A DNA stretch of 64,000 nt from Pseudomonas fluorescens (GCF_902498065.1 NZ_CABVIR010000001.1:186001-250000), one strand, 5' to 3'; positions 27,532 through 39,240 are shown, counted from the stretch's first letter. Made by a program: numbers and translations. The notes: generated by a model not told the origin, from the letters alone.

Positions 27532-28788
27532 TTACGCGGGCGGGGTGTCGTCCAGGCACATCAGGGTTTCGATACGTGCCGGGCTGAACGGCGGGCGCGG
27601 GGCCGAGGGTTGCCAGTCGAACAGATACTGCACGGCGCCGCCACACACGCGTCCCTGACAGGCGCCCATGCCACAACGACTGGCCAGTTTTGCCGTGCGC
27701 CAGTCAACGTGGCCGGCCAGTGCAGCGTAGGGCACGTCTTCGCAACGACAGAGCAGCGTGTCGGCCTGCGCCAGCGACTTGAGTTGCGGGTCGAGGCTGA
27801 AGGCGCGGTTCAACGCCTTGGCGAAACCTTGCCAGCGCGCCCGACGTGGCCGCAATTGACGCGCCGCTGCGATGTTGCCGACGGCGGCATGCCCGGCAAT
27901 TGCACCTTCGACCAACGCCAGTTCACTGCCGCCGAAACCGGTACATTCACCTGCCGCGTAGTGGTCGGCCTGGCTCGTGGTTTGCCAGGCATCAACCGCG
28001 AGCGCCGTGCCGTCGAGCGCGCAGCCCAGCGCCTGACCAAGTTGGGTATTGGGAATCAGGCCGAAACCACAGGCCAGGCGGTCACAGGCCAGTTCGACGA
28101 TGTTGCCCTGCTGGCGCAGCCGCACACCTTCCAGCCGTTCATTACCCAAGGCTGCCACGACGTAGGAGCCGGTGCGGTAATGGCGATCAAACAGGCTAAA
28201 AGATTGCACAAGCTTGCCCGGCCAGCGCGGCAGTTGCAGGGCGAACGCGGCGACTGCGGATGACGAGGCCTGCTCGGCAATGCGCAACACGTCGGCACCA
28301 CTGTGTTTCGCGGTGGCCGCGCTGGCCAGTAACAACGGCCCGCTGCCGGCGATCACCACACGCTGATCCTGCACCGGCAGGCCGCCTTTGATCAGCGCCT
28401 GAAGTCCTCCTGCCCCCGTCACCCCTGGCAATGTCCAGCCGGGGAAGGGCAGCAGCAACTCACGGGCACCGGTGCACAAAATCAGCTTGTCGTAGCCGAT
28501 CAGCCATCCGTGATCGGCGTCTTCCACCAACAATTGTTTGGGGCCGGAACAGGCGATCACACGGGTGCCGCCGTGGTGGCGGATGTGATGGTTGGCGTGC
28601 AGGCGCTCGCGCATCTGCCGCGCTTGATTCGGTACTTTGGCCTGAGGCCCGTCGCGCCAGATCTGGCCTCCCGGCAATGGGTTGTCGTCGAGCACGATGA
28701 TGCGTGCGCCACTGGACGCGGCAGCGAGGGCGGCGCTCATTCCAGCGGGGCCGGCACCAATGATCAGTAAGTCGGCGAATTCGTTCAT
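27532..28788 (-). CDS. FAD/NAD(P)-dependent oxidoreductase, HcnB-like subunit of a D-hydroxyproline dehydrogenase
   Basis: A 418-residue flavoprotein with a dinucleotide-binding GAGPAG motif near the start. A C-terminal cysteine group (CRC and CGMGACQGRVC, about 345-385) is typical of BFD-like [2Fe-2S] binding. It resembles HcnB and the alpha subunits of three-part amino acid dehydrogenases. It overlaps the HcnA-like gene by 4 bases. With 28785 and 29014 it should oxidise cis-4-hydroxy-D-proline to Pyr4H2C, passing electrons to the respiratory chain; this is inferred from context. Confidence 0.85.
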   Translation of the reverse strand: MNEFADLLIIGAGPAGMSAALAAASSGARIIVLDDNPLPGGQIWRDGPQAKVPNQARQMRERLHANHHIRHHGGTRVIACSGPKQLLVEDADHGWLIGYDKLILCTGARELLLPFPGWTLPGVTGAGGLQALIKGGLPVQDQRVVIAGSGPLLLASAATAKHSGADVLRIAEQASSSAVAAFALQLPRWPGKLVQSFSLFDRHYRTGSYVVAALGNERLEGVRLRQQGNIVELACDRLACGFGLIPNTQLGQALGCALDGTALAVDAWQTTSQADHYAAGECTGFGGSELALVEGAIAGHAAVGNIAAARQLRPRRARWQGFAKALNRAFSLDPQLKSLAQADTLLCRCEDVPYAALAGHVDWRTAKLASRCGMGACQGRVCGGAVQYLFDWQPSAPRPPFSPARIETLMCLDDTPPA

Positions 28789-29021
28789 GGTCGGCTCCGC
28801 ACCTGCATACCGTCATGGCACAGCGTCTGGCAGGCCAGTCGGAGGCGTCCGTCGATGGTCACCCGGCATTCCTGGCAAATGCCCATTCCGCACAGCGGTG
28901 CGCGTCGCTGCCCGCTGATCGAAGTGCGACTGCAACCGTCGCCGGCCAGGGCCAGTGCCGCAGCCACCGTCGTACCTTCGGCGACCCGCAGGGCGCGGCC
29001 GTCCAGGACCAAATCAGGCAT
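28785..29021 (-). CDS. [2Fe-2S] ferredoxin-like subunit, HcnA-like
   Basis: A 78-residue protein with CGMGICQEC plus a later C (RLACQ), the four-cysteine pattern of HcnA-type [2Fe-2S] subunits. It overlaps both neighbours (4 and 8 bases), which indicates a stoichiometric complex with the HcnB-like and HcnC-like proteins. Confidence 0.88.
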   Translation of the reverse strand: MPDLVLDGRALRVAEGTTVAAALALAGDGCSRTSISGQRRAPLCGMGICQECRVTIDGRLRLACQTLCHDGMQVRSRP

Positions 29022-30129
29022 ACACGGCCTCCCCGAGAAAGCGTTGCGGCAGATAGGCTTGCGCCGCTAAGGGCGGCGTCTCGTTGAACAGTTGTGCGAC
29101 CAGCAAATCGGCGGTGCCTGGGGCCGTGGTGACCCCCAGGCCCTCGTGTCCGACCGCCAGCCACAGGCCTTTGCGTTGTGGGTGTTGGCCAATCAATGGC
29201 AGACCGTCCGGGCTGGCGGCGCGAAAACCGGTCCAGGCGCGGATGCCGTTGAGCTGAGCCAGACCCGGCATGTATTCGGTCGCGCGCTTGAGCATTTTCG
29301 CGAGCATCCAGCCCTCGACCTGCGGGTCGGTGGTGCCGAATTGTCGTGAGGCACCGATGAACAATTGCCCGGTCGGCCGGGGCTGAATGTTGCAGGCGGT
29401 CGAGGGGCCTGTGGCGTTGTGGGCGCTGGTGACATAACCCAGTTCCACCAGCGTGTGGGTGACTTTGCCGGGATAGCGGTCGGTGATCAGCAAGTGGCCT
29501 TTTTTCGGCTCGATCGGCAACTCGGGGCACAGGTCGTTGGCCTGGATGCCGTTGGCCAATATGACGGCATCAGCGCTCAACCACTGGCCGTCATCGAGTC
29601 GCACGCGATTGCCATCGACCTCGCTGACTCGCGCCCTGCGTTGTTCGATGTCGGCGGTGTCGAGCATCCAGTTGGCGGTTGCCGGGGCATAGAGAATGCC
29701 ATCGCCGTTGATCAACAAACCCCCTTCGAGGCCTTCGCACAATTCAGGTTCACGGGCGCGCAAGGCGTGACGAGCGACTAACTCGCAGGCAACGCCCTGG
29801 GTCTTAAGGTTCAGGTATTTGCTGTGGGCCACGGCCATTTCTTCGGCATTGGCTGCCAGCCACAAAGTGCCGTTGCAGCGGTAGGCGCAGCCATCCGGCA
29901 TGTCCGGTGCCTGTTCGCGCCAGCGTTGCAGCGAGTATTGGCTCAGGGCCAGCTCGGCCGGGTTGTCGTCGAGCACCAGCAAGTGGCCCATTCCGGCGGC
30001 CGTCGCGCCGTGCAAGCCGGCGTCCAGCACCAGCACGCGCAAGCCGCGCCGCGCCAGCGCCTGAGCGCAAGCGGCGCCGATGATGCCGGCACCGATCACG
30101 ATCACATCGGCCACCAGGCCTTGGCTCAT
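29014..30129 (-). CDS. FAD-dependent D-amino acid oxidase-fold subunit, HcnC-like
   Basis: A 371-residue DAO-family flavoprotein with [14 protein letters not shown] at about 12-25 and a C-terminal [11 protein letters not shown] segment. It is the likely catalytic subunit for D-hydroxyproline. Its start overlaps the epimerase stop by 4 bases, so the racemised product would pass straight to this complex. Confidence 0.87.
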   Translation of the reverse strand: MSQGLVADVIVIGAGIIGAACAQALARRGLRVLVLDAGLHGATAAGMGHLLVLDDNPAELALSQYSLQRWREQAPDMPDGCAYRCNGTLWLAANAEEMAVAHSKYLNLKTQGVACELVARHALRAREPELCEGLEGGLLINGDGILYAPATANWMLDTADIEQRRARVSEVDGNRVRLDDGQWLSADAVILANGIQANDLCPELPIEPKKGHLLITDRYPGKVTHTLVELGYVTSAHNATGPSTACNIQPRPTGQLFIGASRQFGTTDPQVEGWMLAKMLKRATEYMPGLAQLNGIRAWTGFRAASPDGLPLIGQHPQRKGLWLAVGHEGLGVTTAPGTADLLVAQLFNETPPLAAQAYLPQRFLGEAVYA

Positions 30130-31058
30130 GGACGAATGCCCCAGGCGAACGGGTCGTCCTGTTCGATGATCAGGCTGGACTCGGCGCTGATAAAGGCACG
30201 GCCGCGAATCGTCGGTACGATGCGCTCGCCGTGGGGTTCGTAGGAGCCTTCGAACTCGCTGCCGATGACGCTGGCCTGCCGCCAGATCTGGCCCGGCTGC
30301 AATTTGTCATCGGCGGCCAGGCACGCCAGTTTTGCACTGGTGCCGGTGCCGCAGGGCGAGCGGTCGTAGGCCTTGCCGGGGCAGAGCACAAAGTTGCGAC
30401 TGTCGGCCTGTTCATCCTCGGCGAACAGTTCGACGTGGTCGATCACCCCGCCGTCTTCGCCGCGTATCCCCTGAACGTCCAATGCTTGCTGCACGGCGAA
30501 TGTGTAAGCGGTCAACGCATCCAGGTTGTCGCTGGCGACGCGCAGGCCATGCTCGGCGATCAGGAAAAACCAGTTGCCACCCCAGGCAATATCACCGACC
30601 ACCTCGCCGATCCCCGGCACCTGCAACGCCACGGCTTTGCGATAACGGTAGGCCGGCACGTTGCGCACACTGACGGAGCGGTCGTCGTGCAAGGTTGCCT
30701 GCACCGTGCCGACCGGCGTTTCGATGCTGTGCACACCCGGGCCGATCTTGCCCAGGTGTGCAAGCGACGCCACCAGGCCGATGGTGCCGTGGCCGCACAT
30801 GCCGAGGTAACCGCTGTTGTTGAAGAAAATCACCCCGGCGCAGGCCGCAGGGTCGACCGGCTCACACAACAGCGCGCCGACCAGCACATCGCTGCCCCGC
30901 GGTTCGAGCACGCAGGCGGTGCGCCATTGGTCGTGGTGTTCCGCCAGCCGTTGAAGACGTTCGGCCATGCTGCCGGTGCCCAGGTCGGGAAAGCCGGCGG
31001 TCACCAGGCGGGTGGGTTCGCCGCCGGTGTGGGAGTCAATCACGGTGATACGTTTCAT
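30126..31058 (-). CDS. lhpA: 4-hydroxyproline 2-epimerase
   Basis: Converts trans-4-hydroxy-L-proline to cis-4-hydroxy-D-proline by two-base chemistry, the first step of the pathway. It has 310 residues. Both catalytic cysteines are at the textbook positions: C88 in MCGHG and C236 in SPCGTGTSA. It is the first gene of the HcnABC-like operon. It differs from the Ser/Thr paralogue at 20675. Confidence 0.93.
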   Translation of the reverse strand: MKRITVIDSHTGGEPTRLVTAGFPDLGTGSMAERLQRLAEHHDQWRTACVLEPRGSDVLVGALLCEPVDPAACAGVIFFNNSGYLGMCGHGTIGLVASLAHLGKIGPGVHSIETPVGTVQATLHDDRSVSVRNVPAYRYRKAVALQVPGIGEVVGDIAWGGNWFFLIAEHGLRVASDNLDALTAYTFAVQQALDVQGIRGEDGGVIDHVELFAEDEQADSRNFVLCPGKAYDRSPCGTGTSAKLACLAADDKLQPGQIWRQASVIGSEFEGSYEPHGERIVPTIRGRAFISAESSLIIEQDDPFAWGIRP

Positions 31059-31172
31059 GAATGGGCCACGTCCGTTCAGATGAGTGAACGCAAGAGTGGC
31101 CCGTGCGGGGGCTTGCAGGCTTGATGGTTTTATCCGGTGCCGATGACGAAATCGGCACAGTGCTGCGAGCGG

Positions 31173-31844
31173 TCAGTGGTGGTGGGGCAGGTGCTCGAAC
31201 AGGGTTTTGCAGACCCCGGCGATGTGCTCGTCCAGCAGCTTTACCGCCCGGTCGACGTCACCGGCGCGACAGGCTTCGAGGATCTCCCGGTGTTCGTGAT
31301 CGGCGCGCTCCTTGCCCGCCGAGAGGCTCATCTGCATGCGCAGGTAACGTTCCAGTTTGTCGTTGACCGAACGAATCAGACTCACCAGAAACGGACGTTG
31401 TGCCGGTTCGTAGAGGCAGGCGTGGAGTTCCCAATTGAGCTCGGCCCAGCGGCCCACGTCATCTTCGCCGACGAACTCCTGGCAGATACGTTCGGCGCGG
31501 GCGAAGGTGTCTTCGGTCATGTTGGGGATGGCCAGGCGCAGCACCTTGTCTTCGAGCAACATGCGCACTTCGAACATCTGCGCCAGTTCGGCGTCGGACA
31601 CCCGTGTGACCATTGCCCCGCGGTTGCGCTGGAACATCACCAGACCTTCGGCTTCCAGGCGCTTGAGGGCCTCACGCACCGGGATCTTGCTGACGTTGAA
31701 CTGCCGGGCGATGTCGTCCTGACGAATCGGCTCGTCCTCGGCGAAATGCCCGGCGACGATTGCGTCGCGCAGATGGCGGGTGATGATTTCAGAGGTCGAA
31801 GGCGCATTGCCCAAGTCTGGAGCGTTGAATTTGGGTAGGGTCAC
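31173..31844 (-). CDS. GntR-family regulator (FCD type) of the hydroxyproline island
   Basis: A 223-residue regulator with an N-terminal winged helix (about 25-85, with NVSKIPVREALKRLEAEG) and an all-helical FCD ligand domain (about 95-215). It lies upstream of the operon in the same direction, separated by 114 bases. A palindrome close to those before the deaminase and binding-protein genes stands 32 bases before its own start, so autoregulation is likely. The effector is probably a hydroxyproline or a pathway intermediate. Confidence 0.88.
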   Translation of the reverse strand: MTLPKFNAPDLGNAPSTSEIITRHLRDAIVAGHFAEDEPIRQDDIARQFNVSKIPVREALKRLEAEGLVMFQRNRGAMVTRVSDAELAQMFEVRMLLEDKVLRLAIPNMTEDTFARAERICQEFVGEDDVGRWAELNWELHACLYEPAQRPFLVSLIRSVNDKLERYLRMQMSLSAGKERADHEHREILEACRAGDVDRAVKLLDEHIAGVCKTLFEHLPHHH

Positions 31845-31875
31845 GGCGGCAGTCGTTCGGATGGAGTTGGAGATA

Positions 31876-31885
31876 TGGTATACGA
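31876..31885. promoter_or_regulatory. Putative GntR operator before the gntR gene
   Basis: TGGTATACGA differs from the other two sites (TCGTATACGA) at one base and keeps the GTATAC core. It lies 32 bases before the regulator start. The rest of 31886-32126 shows no gene. Confidence 0.6.
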
Positions 31886-32105
31886 ATTTTCGTTGGGCTC
31901 AGTGCTCTTGCGCTGCCTTCCGACAGCCGCCACCTGACGCTTTGTCGTTAATTGCAAAGGCGTGGCCGTAAAATCCCGACACCGGAGGTGTTGCGCATTT
32001 CGATCATTAAGTTGTCAGTTACGGTCATTGAGTGGCTGGGTGACTGCTCATAGTCTGTTACACATGACAGAGGGGCGCCAAAGAGTGCCCACACTTTTTC
32101 CGTGA

Positions 32106-34166
<2,061 letters not shown>

Positions 34167-34198
34167 CAGCAGGCCAAGCGTGCCAATGGCTATCGCGA

Positions 34199-34303
34199 GC
34201 AAGTCGAACCGTCGCACCGCCGCTCCCACATGATCGGCGTCGTTCACGCAATTGCGGATCGGCGCTAACCCTGTAGGAGCGGCGGTGCGACGGTTCGACT
34301 TGC
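34199..34303. repeat. 28-bp perfect inverted repeat (REP pair)
   Basis: Arms 34199-34226 and 34276-34303 are exact reverse complements over 28 bases with a 49-base spacer. They carry a GTGCGACGGTTCGACTTGC variant not seen in the other REPs of this window. The element lies between fadH and the PLP enzyme gene. Confidence 0.9.
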
Positions 34304-34330
34304 CCGCGAAGGCGTCCTCAAGGCTGCTAA

Positions 34331-34360
34331 GATGCCGGCTCTTTACCCAGAGCCGGCATC
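34331..34360 (+). other. Hairpin abutting the start codon of the PLP enzyme
   Basis: A 12-bp perfect stem (34331-34342 with 34349-34360) with a 6-nt loop ends one base before the ATG at 34362. No Shine-Dalgarno sequence is visible outside it. It could be a fadH terminator without a T run or a control on translation. Confidence 0.7.
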
Positions 34361-34361
34361 G

Positions 34362-35279
34362 ATGCTTCTCCCTCCCAGTGACTGGCTACCCCAAGCCCCG
34401 CTCGACCTCTTGCATCTTGATTGGTTAACCCGATCAGGCATCGAAGTCGCCATCCTGCGCCTCGACCAGATCGACCCTCTGATCAGCGGCAACAAGTGGT
34501 TCAAACTCATCGAACACTTCAAAGCGGCTGACCTTGCCGCTGCCAAAGGCATCATTAGCCTCGGCGGTGCTCACTCCAACCATCTGCATGCGCTGGCTGC
34601 CGCCGGGAAACGTTTCGGTTTCACGACCGTTGGGTTACTGCGCGGTCATGCGCAGGAAACCCCCACAGTGAAGGACTTGCAGGCCTTCGGCATGCAGTTG
34701 CACTGGCTGGGTTACGGCGGATATCGCGCGCGGCACGACGCGGGTTTCTGGGAACCCTGGCGGGCGCAATATCCTGATCTGCTTGCGGTGCCCGAAGGTG
34801 GCGGCGGATTGCCGGGCGCAAAGGGCTGCATGCGGTTGAAGGTGATGGTCAGTGAGCAACTGAAGGGGCTGGGCTGGAGCGACTACAACGGCTGGTGGCT
34901 CGCCTGCGGAACCGGCACCACGCTGGCCGGCCTGGTGCTGGCCGAAGCGGGGGATCACCCGGTTTATGGTGCGCTGGCAGTGCCCGACGACCATGGCGTG
35001 GCGCAGCAAGTCGAATCGATTGTGCAGGAGGCCGGCGTGCATCATCCGGTCTATGAATTGATCGATGCCAGCCGCGGCGGCTTCGCCAAAGTCGATCCGC
35101 TGTTACTGGATTTCATCGCGCAAACCGAACAGGCCAGCGGCATTCCCCTCGAACCGCTGTATACGGGCAAAGCGCTGCTGGCGCTCAAGCAGCAGGTCGA
35201 AGCCGGACGATTCGAAAAAGGCACGCGCCTGATCTTCGTCCACACCGGCGGCTTGCAGGGCCGCCGCGGGTTTCAATAA
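34362..35279 (+). CDS. PLP-dependent ACC deaminase / D-cysteine desulfhydrase-like enzyme
   Basis: A 305-residue fold-type II PLP enzyme. The lysine expected to bind PLP is in SGNKWFK (about residue 44), and the following GGAHSNHLHA loop is the cofactor-binding signature. True ACC deaminases are about 338 residues; the shorter length fits D-cysteine desulfhydrase-like members of unknown substrate. Start 34362 is chosen over an in-frame ATG at 34332 because the latter lies inside a hairpin; this is uncertain. Confidence 0.82.
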   Translation: MLLPPSDWLPQAPLDLLHLDWLTRSGIEVAILRLDQIDPLISGNKWFKLIEHFKAADLAAAKGIISLGGAHSNHLHALAAAGKRFGFTTVGLLRGHAQETPTVKDLQAFGMQLHWLGYGGYRARHDAGFWEPWRAQYPDLLAVPEGGGGLPGAKGCMRLKVMVSEQLKGLGWSDYNGWWLACGTGTTLAGLVLAEAGDHPVYGALAVPDDHGVAQQVESIVQEAGVHHPVYELIDASRGGFAKVDPLLLDFIAQTEQASGIPLEPLYTGKALLALKQQVEAGRFEKGTRLIFVHTGGLQGRRGFQ

Positions 35280-35286
35280 AAGGCGT

Positions 35287-35835
35287 TCAGCCGCGTTTGG
35301 GCATCATCCGCAGCAACGTGTTGTCGCCCACCACATAGTGGTGATAAATCCCCGCCACGGCGTGCAGCCCGATCAGCCAATAACCGAGGGTGCCGCCGAG
35401 TTCATGCCAGCCTTCTATTTGTTTGGCCAACACCTTGTCCTCTGATATCAGCAGCGGTAAATCAAAGCCGTAGAACATCACCTGATGGCCCTTGGCGCTG
35501 GTGACCAGCCAACCCAGAATCGGCATGGCGATCATGAAAATGTACAGCGCCCAGTGCATCAATCTGGCCAGCACGGTTTGCCAGTGCGGCGAAGCGGGGA
35601 AGATTTGCGGTGCCGGGCCGAGGCTGCGGGCGAACAGCCGCAACCACACCAGCACAAACACCGTCAGACCGAGCATGAAATGCGTTTCGGTGATCAGCGT
35701 TCGGCCACCACTGCCTTTTGGAAAGATTCCGCGAAACTCGATGCTGGCGTAAACCAGCGCCAGCAACACCAGCATCAGCCAATGCAGCGTGATCGACACG
35801 GTGCTGTAGCGAGAGTCGGAATTCTTCCAGGGCAT
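35287..35835 (-). CDS. Cytochrome b561
   Basis: A 182-residue inner-membrane dihaem cytochrome with four helices. Histidines expected to bind haem are visible in ITLHWLM, ETHFMLG, LMHWALY and LIGLHAVAGIYHHYV. Such proteins pass electrons from quinol or superoxide. It is convergent with the PLP enzyme gene, 7 bases apart. A second b561 gene lies at 58509. Confidence 0.9.
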   Translation of the reverse strand: MPWKNSDSRYSTVSITLHWLMLVLLALVYASIEFRGIFPKGSGGRTLITETHFMLGLTVFVLVWLRLFARSLGPAPQIFPASPHWQTVLARLMHWALYIFMIAMPILGWLVTSAKGHQVMFYGFDLPLLISEDKVLAKQIEGWHELGGTLGYWLIGLHAVAGIYHHYVVGDNTLLRMMPKRG

Positions 35836-35953
35836 ACGGCGTTCCTCACAGGTCGGGTCAGGCCACCGTTCTTGATCGACGGTGTGCTTTAACTGTAAGC
35901 CTGTTTCGCAAGGTTTGCCTGCGGCTATTTGCCTTCCCAAAGCGCCGCGTACG

Positions 35954-36054
35954 CTGTAGGCGCAAGCTTGCTCGCGATGGCGGTCTTCCATTCAACATCT
36001 GCATCGAATGACAGGGCCTTATCGCGAGCAAGCTTGCTCCTGCAGGGGGGGGGG
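35954..36054. repeat. REP pair followed by a G10 tract
   Basis: Arms 35954-35978 and 36021-36045 form an imperfect inverted repeat around GCAAGCTTGC cores. A run of ten G (36045-36054) directly precedes the convergent end of phnX. Confidence 0.8.
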
Positions 36055-36056
36055 AA

Positions 36057-36884
36057 TCAGTTGGTTTGCGGCATCTCGCCGTTGGCCAGGCGCTGGTTGA
36101 TGTCGGCGATCACTGCCGGCAAGTCAGTGATGGTGTCGATCATGTAGTGCGGGCGCGAGCCGTCGAACAGTGCGTGGATGCGCTTACGTTCGCTGGCCAA
36201 TTGCTCGCTGTCGAGGGCGCGATAACCTTCATAGTCCAGGCCCAGCGCGTTGCCCGAGCAGATCAGCGCCACGGTCCACATGCCGGCGCGACGGCCTTCG
36301 AGAATGCCGGGCACGGTGTCGTCGATCTTCACGCAAGCCGCGACATCGTCGATGCCCAGGGCGATGACGTTGGCCAAGGCCTGCGCCGGCCACGGACGAC
36401 CGTTAGGCACTTCGTCGGTGGCGACCACGTGATCAGCGATGTAGCCGTTGGTGGCGGCCAGCTCGACCACTTTGTCCATGACCTGTTTCGGGTAGCCGGA
36501 GCAGGAGCCGATCTTGATCCCTTGCTGGCGCAGGTTGGCAATGGTGTCCAGCGCGCCCGGAATCAGCGCCGAGTGTTCGGCGATTTTCTCGATCTGCAGC
36601 GGCATGAAGCGCTGGTAGATCGCGGTGACGTCATCGTCGGTCGGCGTGCGGCCGAATGCCTTGCGATAACGTTCGGCGACAGCCGGCTGATCGCACAGGG
36701 TGCGGATGTGATCCCACTTGCCCATGCCCATCGGGCCACGGGCTTCTTCGATGGAGACCTGGACGTCGAATTCAGCGAAGGCTTCGACAAAAATCTGCGT
36801 CGGCGCGAAGGAGCCGAAGTCGACTACGGTGCCGGCCCAGTCGAGGATGGCGGCCTGGAGTTTGGTTGGGTTGGTGTAGTTCAT
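36057..36884 (-). CDS. phnX: Phosphonoacetaldehyde hydrolase (phosphonatase)
   Basis: HAD-superfamily enzyme cleaving phosphonoacetaldehyde to acetaldehyde and phosphate, the second step of 2-aminoethylphosphonate (AEP) breakdown. Start 36884 (MNYTNPTK) gives 275 residues. The nucleophilic D15 is in LDWAGTVVD and the Schiff-base lysine K56 in GMGKWDHI, spaced as in characterised phosphonatases. It is downstream of phnW in the same direction. Confidence 0.93.
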   Translation of the reverse strand: MNYTNPTKLQAAILDWAGTVVDFGSFAPTQIFVEAFAEFDVQVSIEEARGPMGMGKWDHIRTLCDQPAVAERYRKAFGRTPTDDDVTAIYQRFMPLQIEKIAEHSALIPGALDTIANLRQQGIKIGSCSGYPKQVMDKVVELAATNGYIADHVVATDEVPNGRPWPAQALANVIALGIDDVAACVKIDDTVPGILEGRRAGMWTVALICSGNALGLDYEGYRALDSEQLASERKRIHALFDGSRPHYMIDTITDLPAVIADINQRLANGEMPQTN

Positions 36885-36931
36885 GGTGATCAAATTCCTG
36901 TAGAAAACTGGCTATTGGAGGACAGCTTTTA

Positions 36932-37023
36932 CTGTGGGAGCAGGCTTGCCCGCGATGAGGCCGTGTCAGTCGGCATCTATGGCGAATGTCAGACCGCTAT
37001 CGCGGGCAAGCCCGCTCCCACAG
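36932..37023. repeat. REP pair between phnW and phnX
   Basis: Arms 36932-36956 and 36999-37023 form a nearly perfect inverted repeat (TGTGGGAGC core) in the intergenic gap. Confidence 0.85.
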
Positions 37024-37039
37024 GGGAAGGCGGTGTGGT

Positions 37040-38149
37040 TTAGATCTCTAACACTTCCATCTCGCGCAGCACTTCGGCAATCGCCGCCACCGCCGCGTGC
37101 ATCTCGGCCTGGTTGACGTGGCCGATGCAGCCGACGCGGAAGGTTTCGACCTGGGTCAACTTGCCGGGGTAGAGAATGAAACCCTTGGCCTTGACGCGTT
37201 CGTAGAACTCCTTGAACTGGTAGCGTGGGTCTTTCGGCGCGTGGAAGGTGACGATGATCGGCGCCTGGATCGCGGCGGGCAGGAAGCTGCGCAAGCCGAG
37301 TTTGGCCATGTCATCGAGCAACACTTTGCAGTTGTCGGCGTAGCGCTGATGCCGCGCCGGCAAACCGCCTTCTTCGTTGTATTGCAGCAGGGCTTCGTGC
37401 AGCGCCGCGACCACGTGGGTCGGCGGGGTAAAGCGCCATTGGCCGGTCTTGGCCATGTAGGTGTGCTGGTCGAACAAGTCCATCGCCAGCGAGTGCGAGT
37501 TACCGGCGGCATTCGCCAGCGCGTCTTTGCGAGCGAAGACAAACCCCATCCCCGGCACACCTTCCAGGCATTTGCCCGAGGCGGCAATCAGCGCATCGAA
37601 CGGCACCTGTTGCGCATCCACCGGCAGCGCGCCGAAAGAACTCATGGCGTCGATGATCAGGCGTTTGCCGTGTTGCGCGATGACCTGGGCAATCTCCGGC
37701 AGCGGGTTGAGGATGCCGGTGCTGGTTTCGCAGTGAATCAGCGCGACGTGGGTAATGTGGGCGTCGGCCCGCAGCAGACGGTCAACGTCGGCGGCGGTGG
37801 TTGGTTCGTCTTCGGCGGTTTCAAAGGTGCTGAAGGCGCGGCCGAGCACTTCGCAGATTTTCGCCAGGCGTTTGCCGTAGGCGCCGTTGATCAGCACCAG
37901 GACTTTGCCGTCGCGAGGCACCAGGGTGCCGATTGCCGCTTCGACCGCGAAGGTGCCGCTGCCTTGCAAGGGCACGCAGTGGTGGCTGGCGCCGCCGTTG
38001 ATGATCGCCAGCAGTTGCTCGCAGAGGCTGGCGGTCAGTTGATTGAAGCGGTCATCCCATGAACCCCAATCGACCATCATCGCCTGACGGGTGCGGGCCG
38101 ATGTAGTCAACGGGCCGGGGGTGAGCAGGATGGGTTCGGCAGTACTCAT
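37040..38149 (-). CDS. phnW: 2-aminoethylphosphonate--pyruvate transaminase
   Basis: PLP enzyme transferring the AEP amino group to pyruvate, giving phosphonoacetaldehyde and alanine. It has 369 residues, with PLP lysine K193 in AASGKCLEG and the aspartate in IIDAMSSFG. The N-terminus LLTPGPL is typical. It is divergent from a LysR gene (gap 109 bases) that is its probable regulator. Confidence 0.94.
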   Translation of the reverse strand: MSTAEPILLTPGPLTTSARTRQAMMVDWGSWDDRFNQLTASLCEQLLAIINGGASHHCVPLQGSGTFAVEAAIGTLVPRDGKVLVLINGAYGKRLAKICEVLGRAFSTFETAEDEPTTAADVDRLLRADAHITHVALIHCETSTGILNPLPEIAQVIAQHGKRLIIDAMSSFGALPVDAQQVPFDALIAASGKCLEGVPGMGFVFARKDALANAAGNSHSLAMDLFDQHTYMAKTGQWRFTPPTHVVAALHEALLQYNEEGGLPARHQRYADNCKVLLDDMAKLGLRSFLPAAIQAPIIVTFHAPKDPRYQFKEFYERVKAKGFILYPGKLTQVETFRVGCIGHVNQAEMHAAVAAIAEVLREMEVLEI

Positions 38150-38258
38150 TCTCGTGTCCTCGCAATCGATGGGATGAAGCTACGGGGCTTAAATTGCAAT
38201 TTGCCGTGCTATCAATCAAATTGTTTGTTGTTATGCCAGCCATCAGTGAGGGTTATTC

Positions 38259-39122
38259 ATGAACCTGTTCCAGCTCCGCGCCTTCGATGCGGTGGCCCGC
38301 GAGGGCAGCTTCACCCGGGCCGCCGCGCGGCTGTTCATCAGTCAACCGGCGGTCACCGGGCACATCAAGGCGTTGGAGGAGCACTACCAGATCACCTTGC
38401 TGCGGCGAACCGCGCGACGGGTGGAACTGACGGAAGAGGGCACCAAACTCGCGGCCATCACCCGGGCGATGTTTGGCCTGGCCGAAGAAGCTCAAGTGAT
38501 GCTGGAGGCCAATCGGCAATTGCTCACCGGGCGTCTGGAAGTGGCGGCGGACGGGCCGCACATGGTCATGCCGATGCTCGCGAGCCTGCGCGCGCGGTAT
38601 CCGGGGATCACCGTGAACCTGCGCCTGGGCAATGCGCAGGAAACCCTGGCGGCGCTGTTATCGGAGCATGCCGATGTGGCGGTGTTGACCGAAGTCGAGC
38701 CACGCAAGGGCTTGCATTTGCAGGCGCTGAGCGAGTCGCGGATTTGCGCGCTGGTGCCGCAGGGGCATCCTTGGGCGCAACGTTCGAAGGGGGTGCCGCT
38801 GAAGGACCTGGATCAGGTCATCATGGTGTTGCGCGAACCGAGTTCGATCACCCGGCGCACGTTCGATGAGGCTTGCGTCCAAGCGAAGGTGAACCCGCGG
38901 GTGTTGCTGGAACTGGACAGTCGCGAGGCGGTGACCGAGGCCGTCGCGGCGCAGTTGGGCGTTGGCGTGGTGTCATCGGTGGAGGTCAGCCATGACCCAC
39001 GGGTGGCGGCGGTGCCGATAATTGGCGAGGGGTTGCTGAACCGGCACATGATCGGGTGCATGGAGCGGCGGCGGGATTTGCGTTTGATACAGGCGTTTTT
39101 CGGGTTGGCGCCAGGTCGATAG
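38259..39122 (+). CDS. LysR-family regulator, probable activator of phnWX
   Basis: A 287-residue LysR regulator with an N-terminal winged HTH (about 3-60, FTRAAARLFISQPAVTGHIKALE) and a substrate-binding effector domain. It is divergently transcribed from phnW, the usual arrangement for AEP-responsive regulators. The inducer, probably AEP, is inferred from context only. Confidence 0.87.
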   Translation: MNLFQLRAFDAVAREGSFTRAAARLFISQPAVTGHIKALEEHYQITLLRRTARRVELTEEGTKLAAITRAMFGLAEEAQVMLEANRQLLTGRLEVAADGPHMVMPMLASLRARYPGITVNLRLGNAQETLAALLSEHADVAVLTEVEPRKGLHLQALSESRICALVPQGHPWAQRSKGVPLKDLDQVIMVLREPSSITRRTFDEACVQAKVNPRVLLELDSREAVTEAVAAQLGVGVVSSVEVSHDPRVAAVPIIGEGLLNRHMIGCMERRRDLRLIQAFFGLAPGR

Positions 39123-39135
39123 ACCGAGGTGCGGC

Positions 39136-39227
39136 AATCGCTGGCAAGCCAGCTCCCACAGGGATTTGCGTCGTACACAAAATAGGTGGTCGCCATAGAT
39201 CCTGTGGGAGCGGGCTCGCCCGCGATG
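39136..39227. repeat. REP pair between convergent LysR genes
   Basis: Opposed REP palindromes (about 39136-39161 and 39201-39227) with TGTGGGAGC/GCTCCCACA outer arms fill the convergent gap. Confidence 0.8.
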
Positions 39228-39240
39228 AGGCCAGAAGGGC

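Noticed and set aside
27458..27676. N-terminal extension of the PAS-AraC gene
   Set aside because: The extra residues are low-quality Arg/Pro-rich sequence running into the end of the HcnB-like gene; the PAS domain begins soon after the internal ATG at 27457.
34332..34361. Upstream ATG of the PLP enzyme
   Set aside because: It lies inside a 12-bp hairpin, and the added residues do not resemble the family N-terminus; 34362 is preferred, though not proven.
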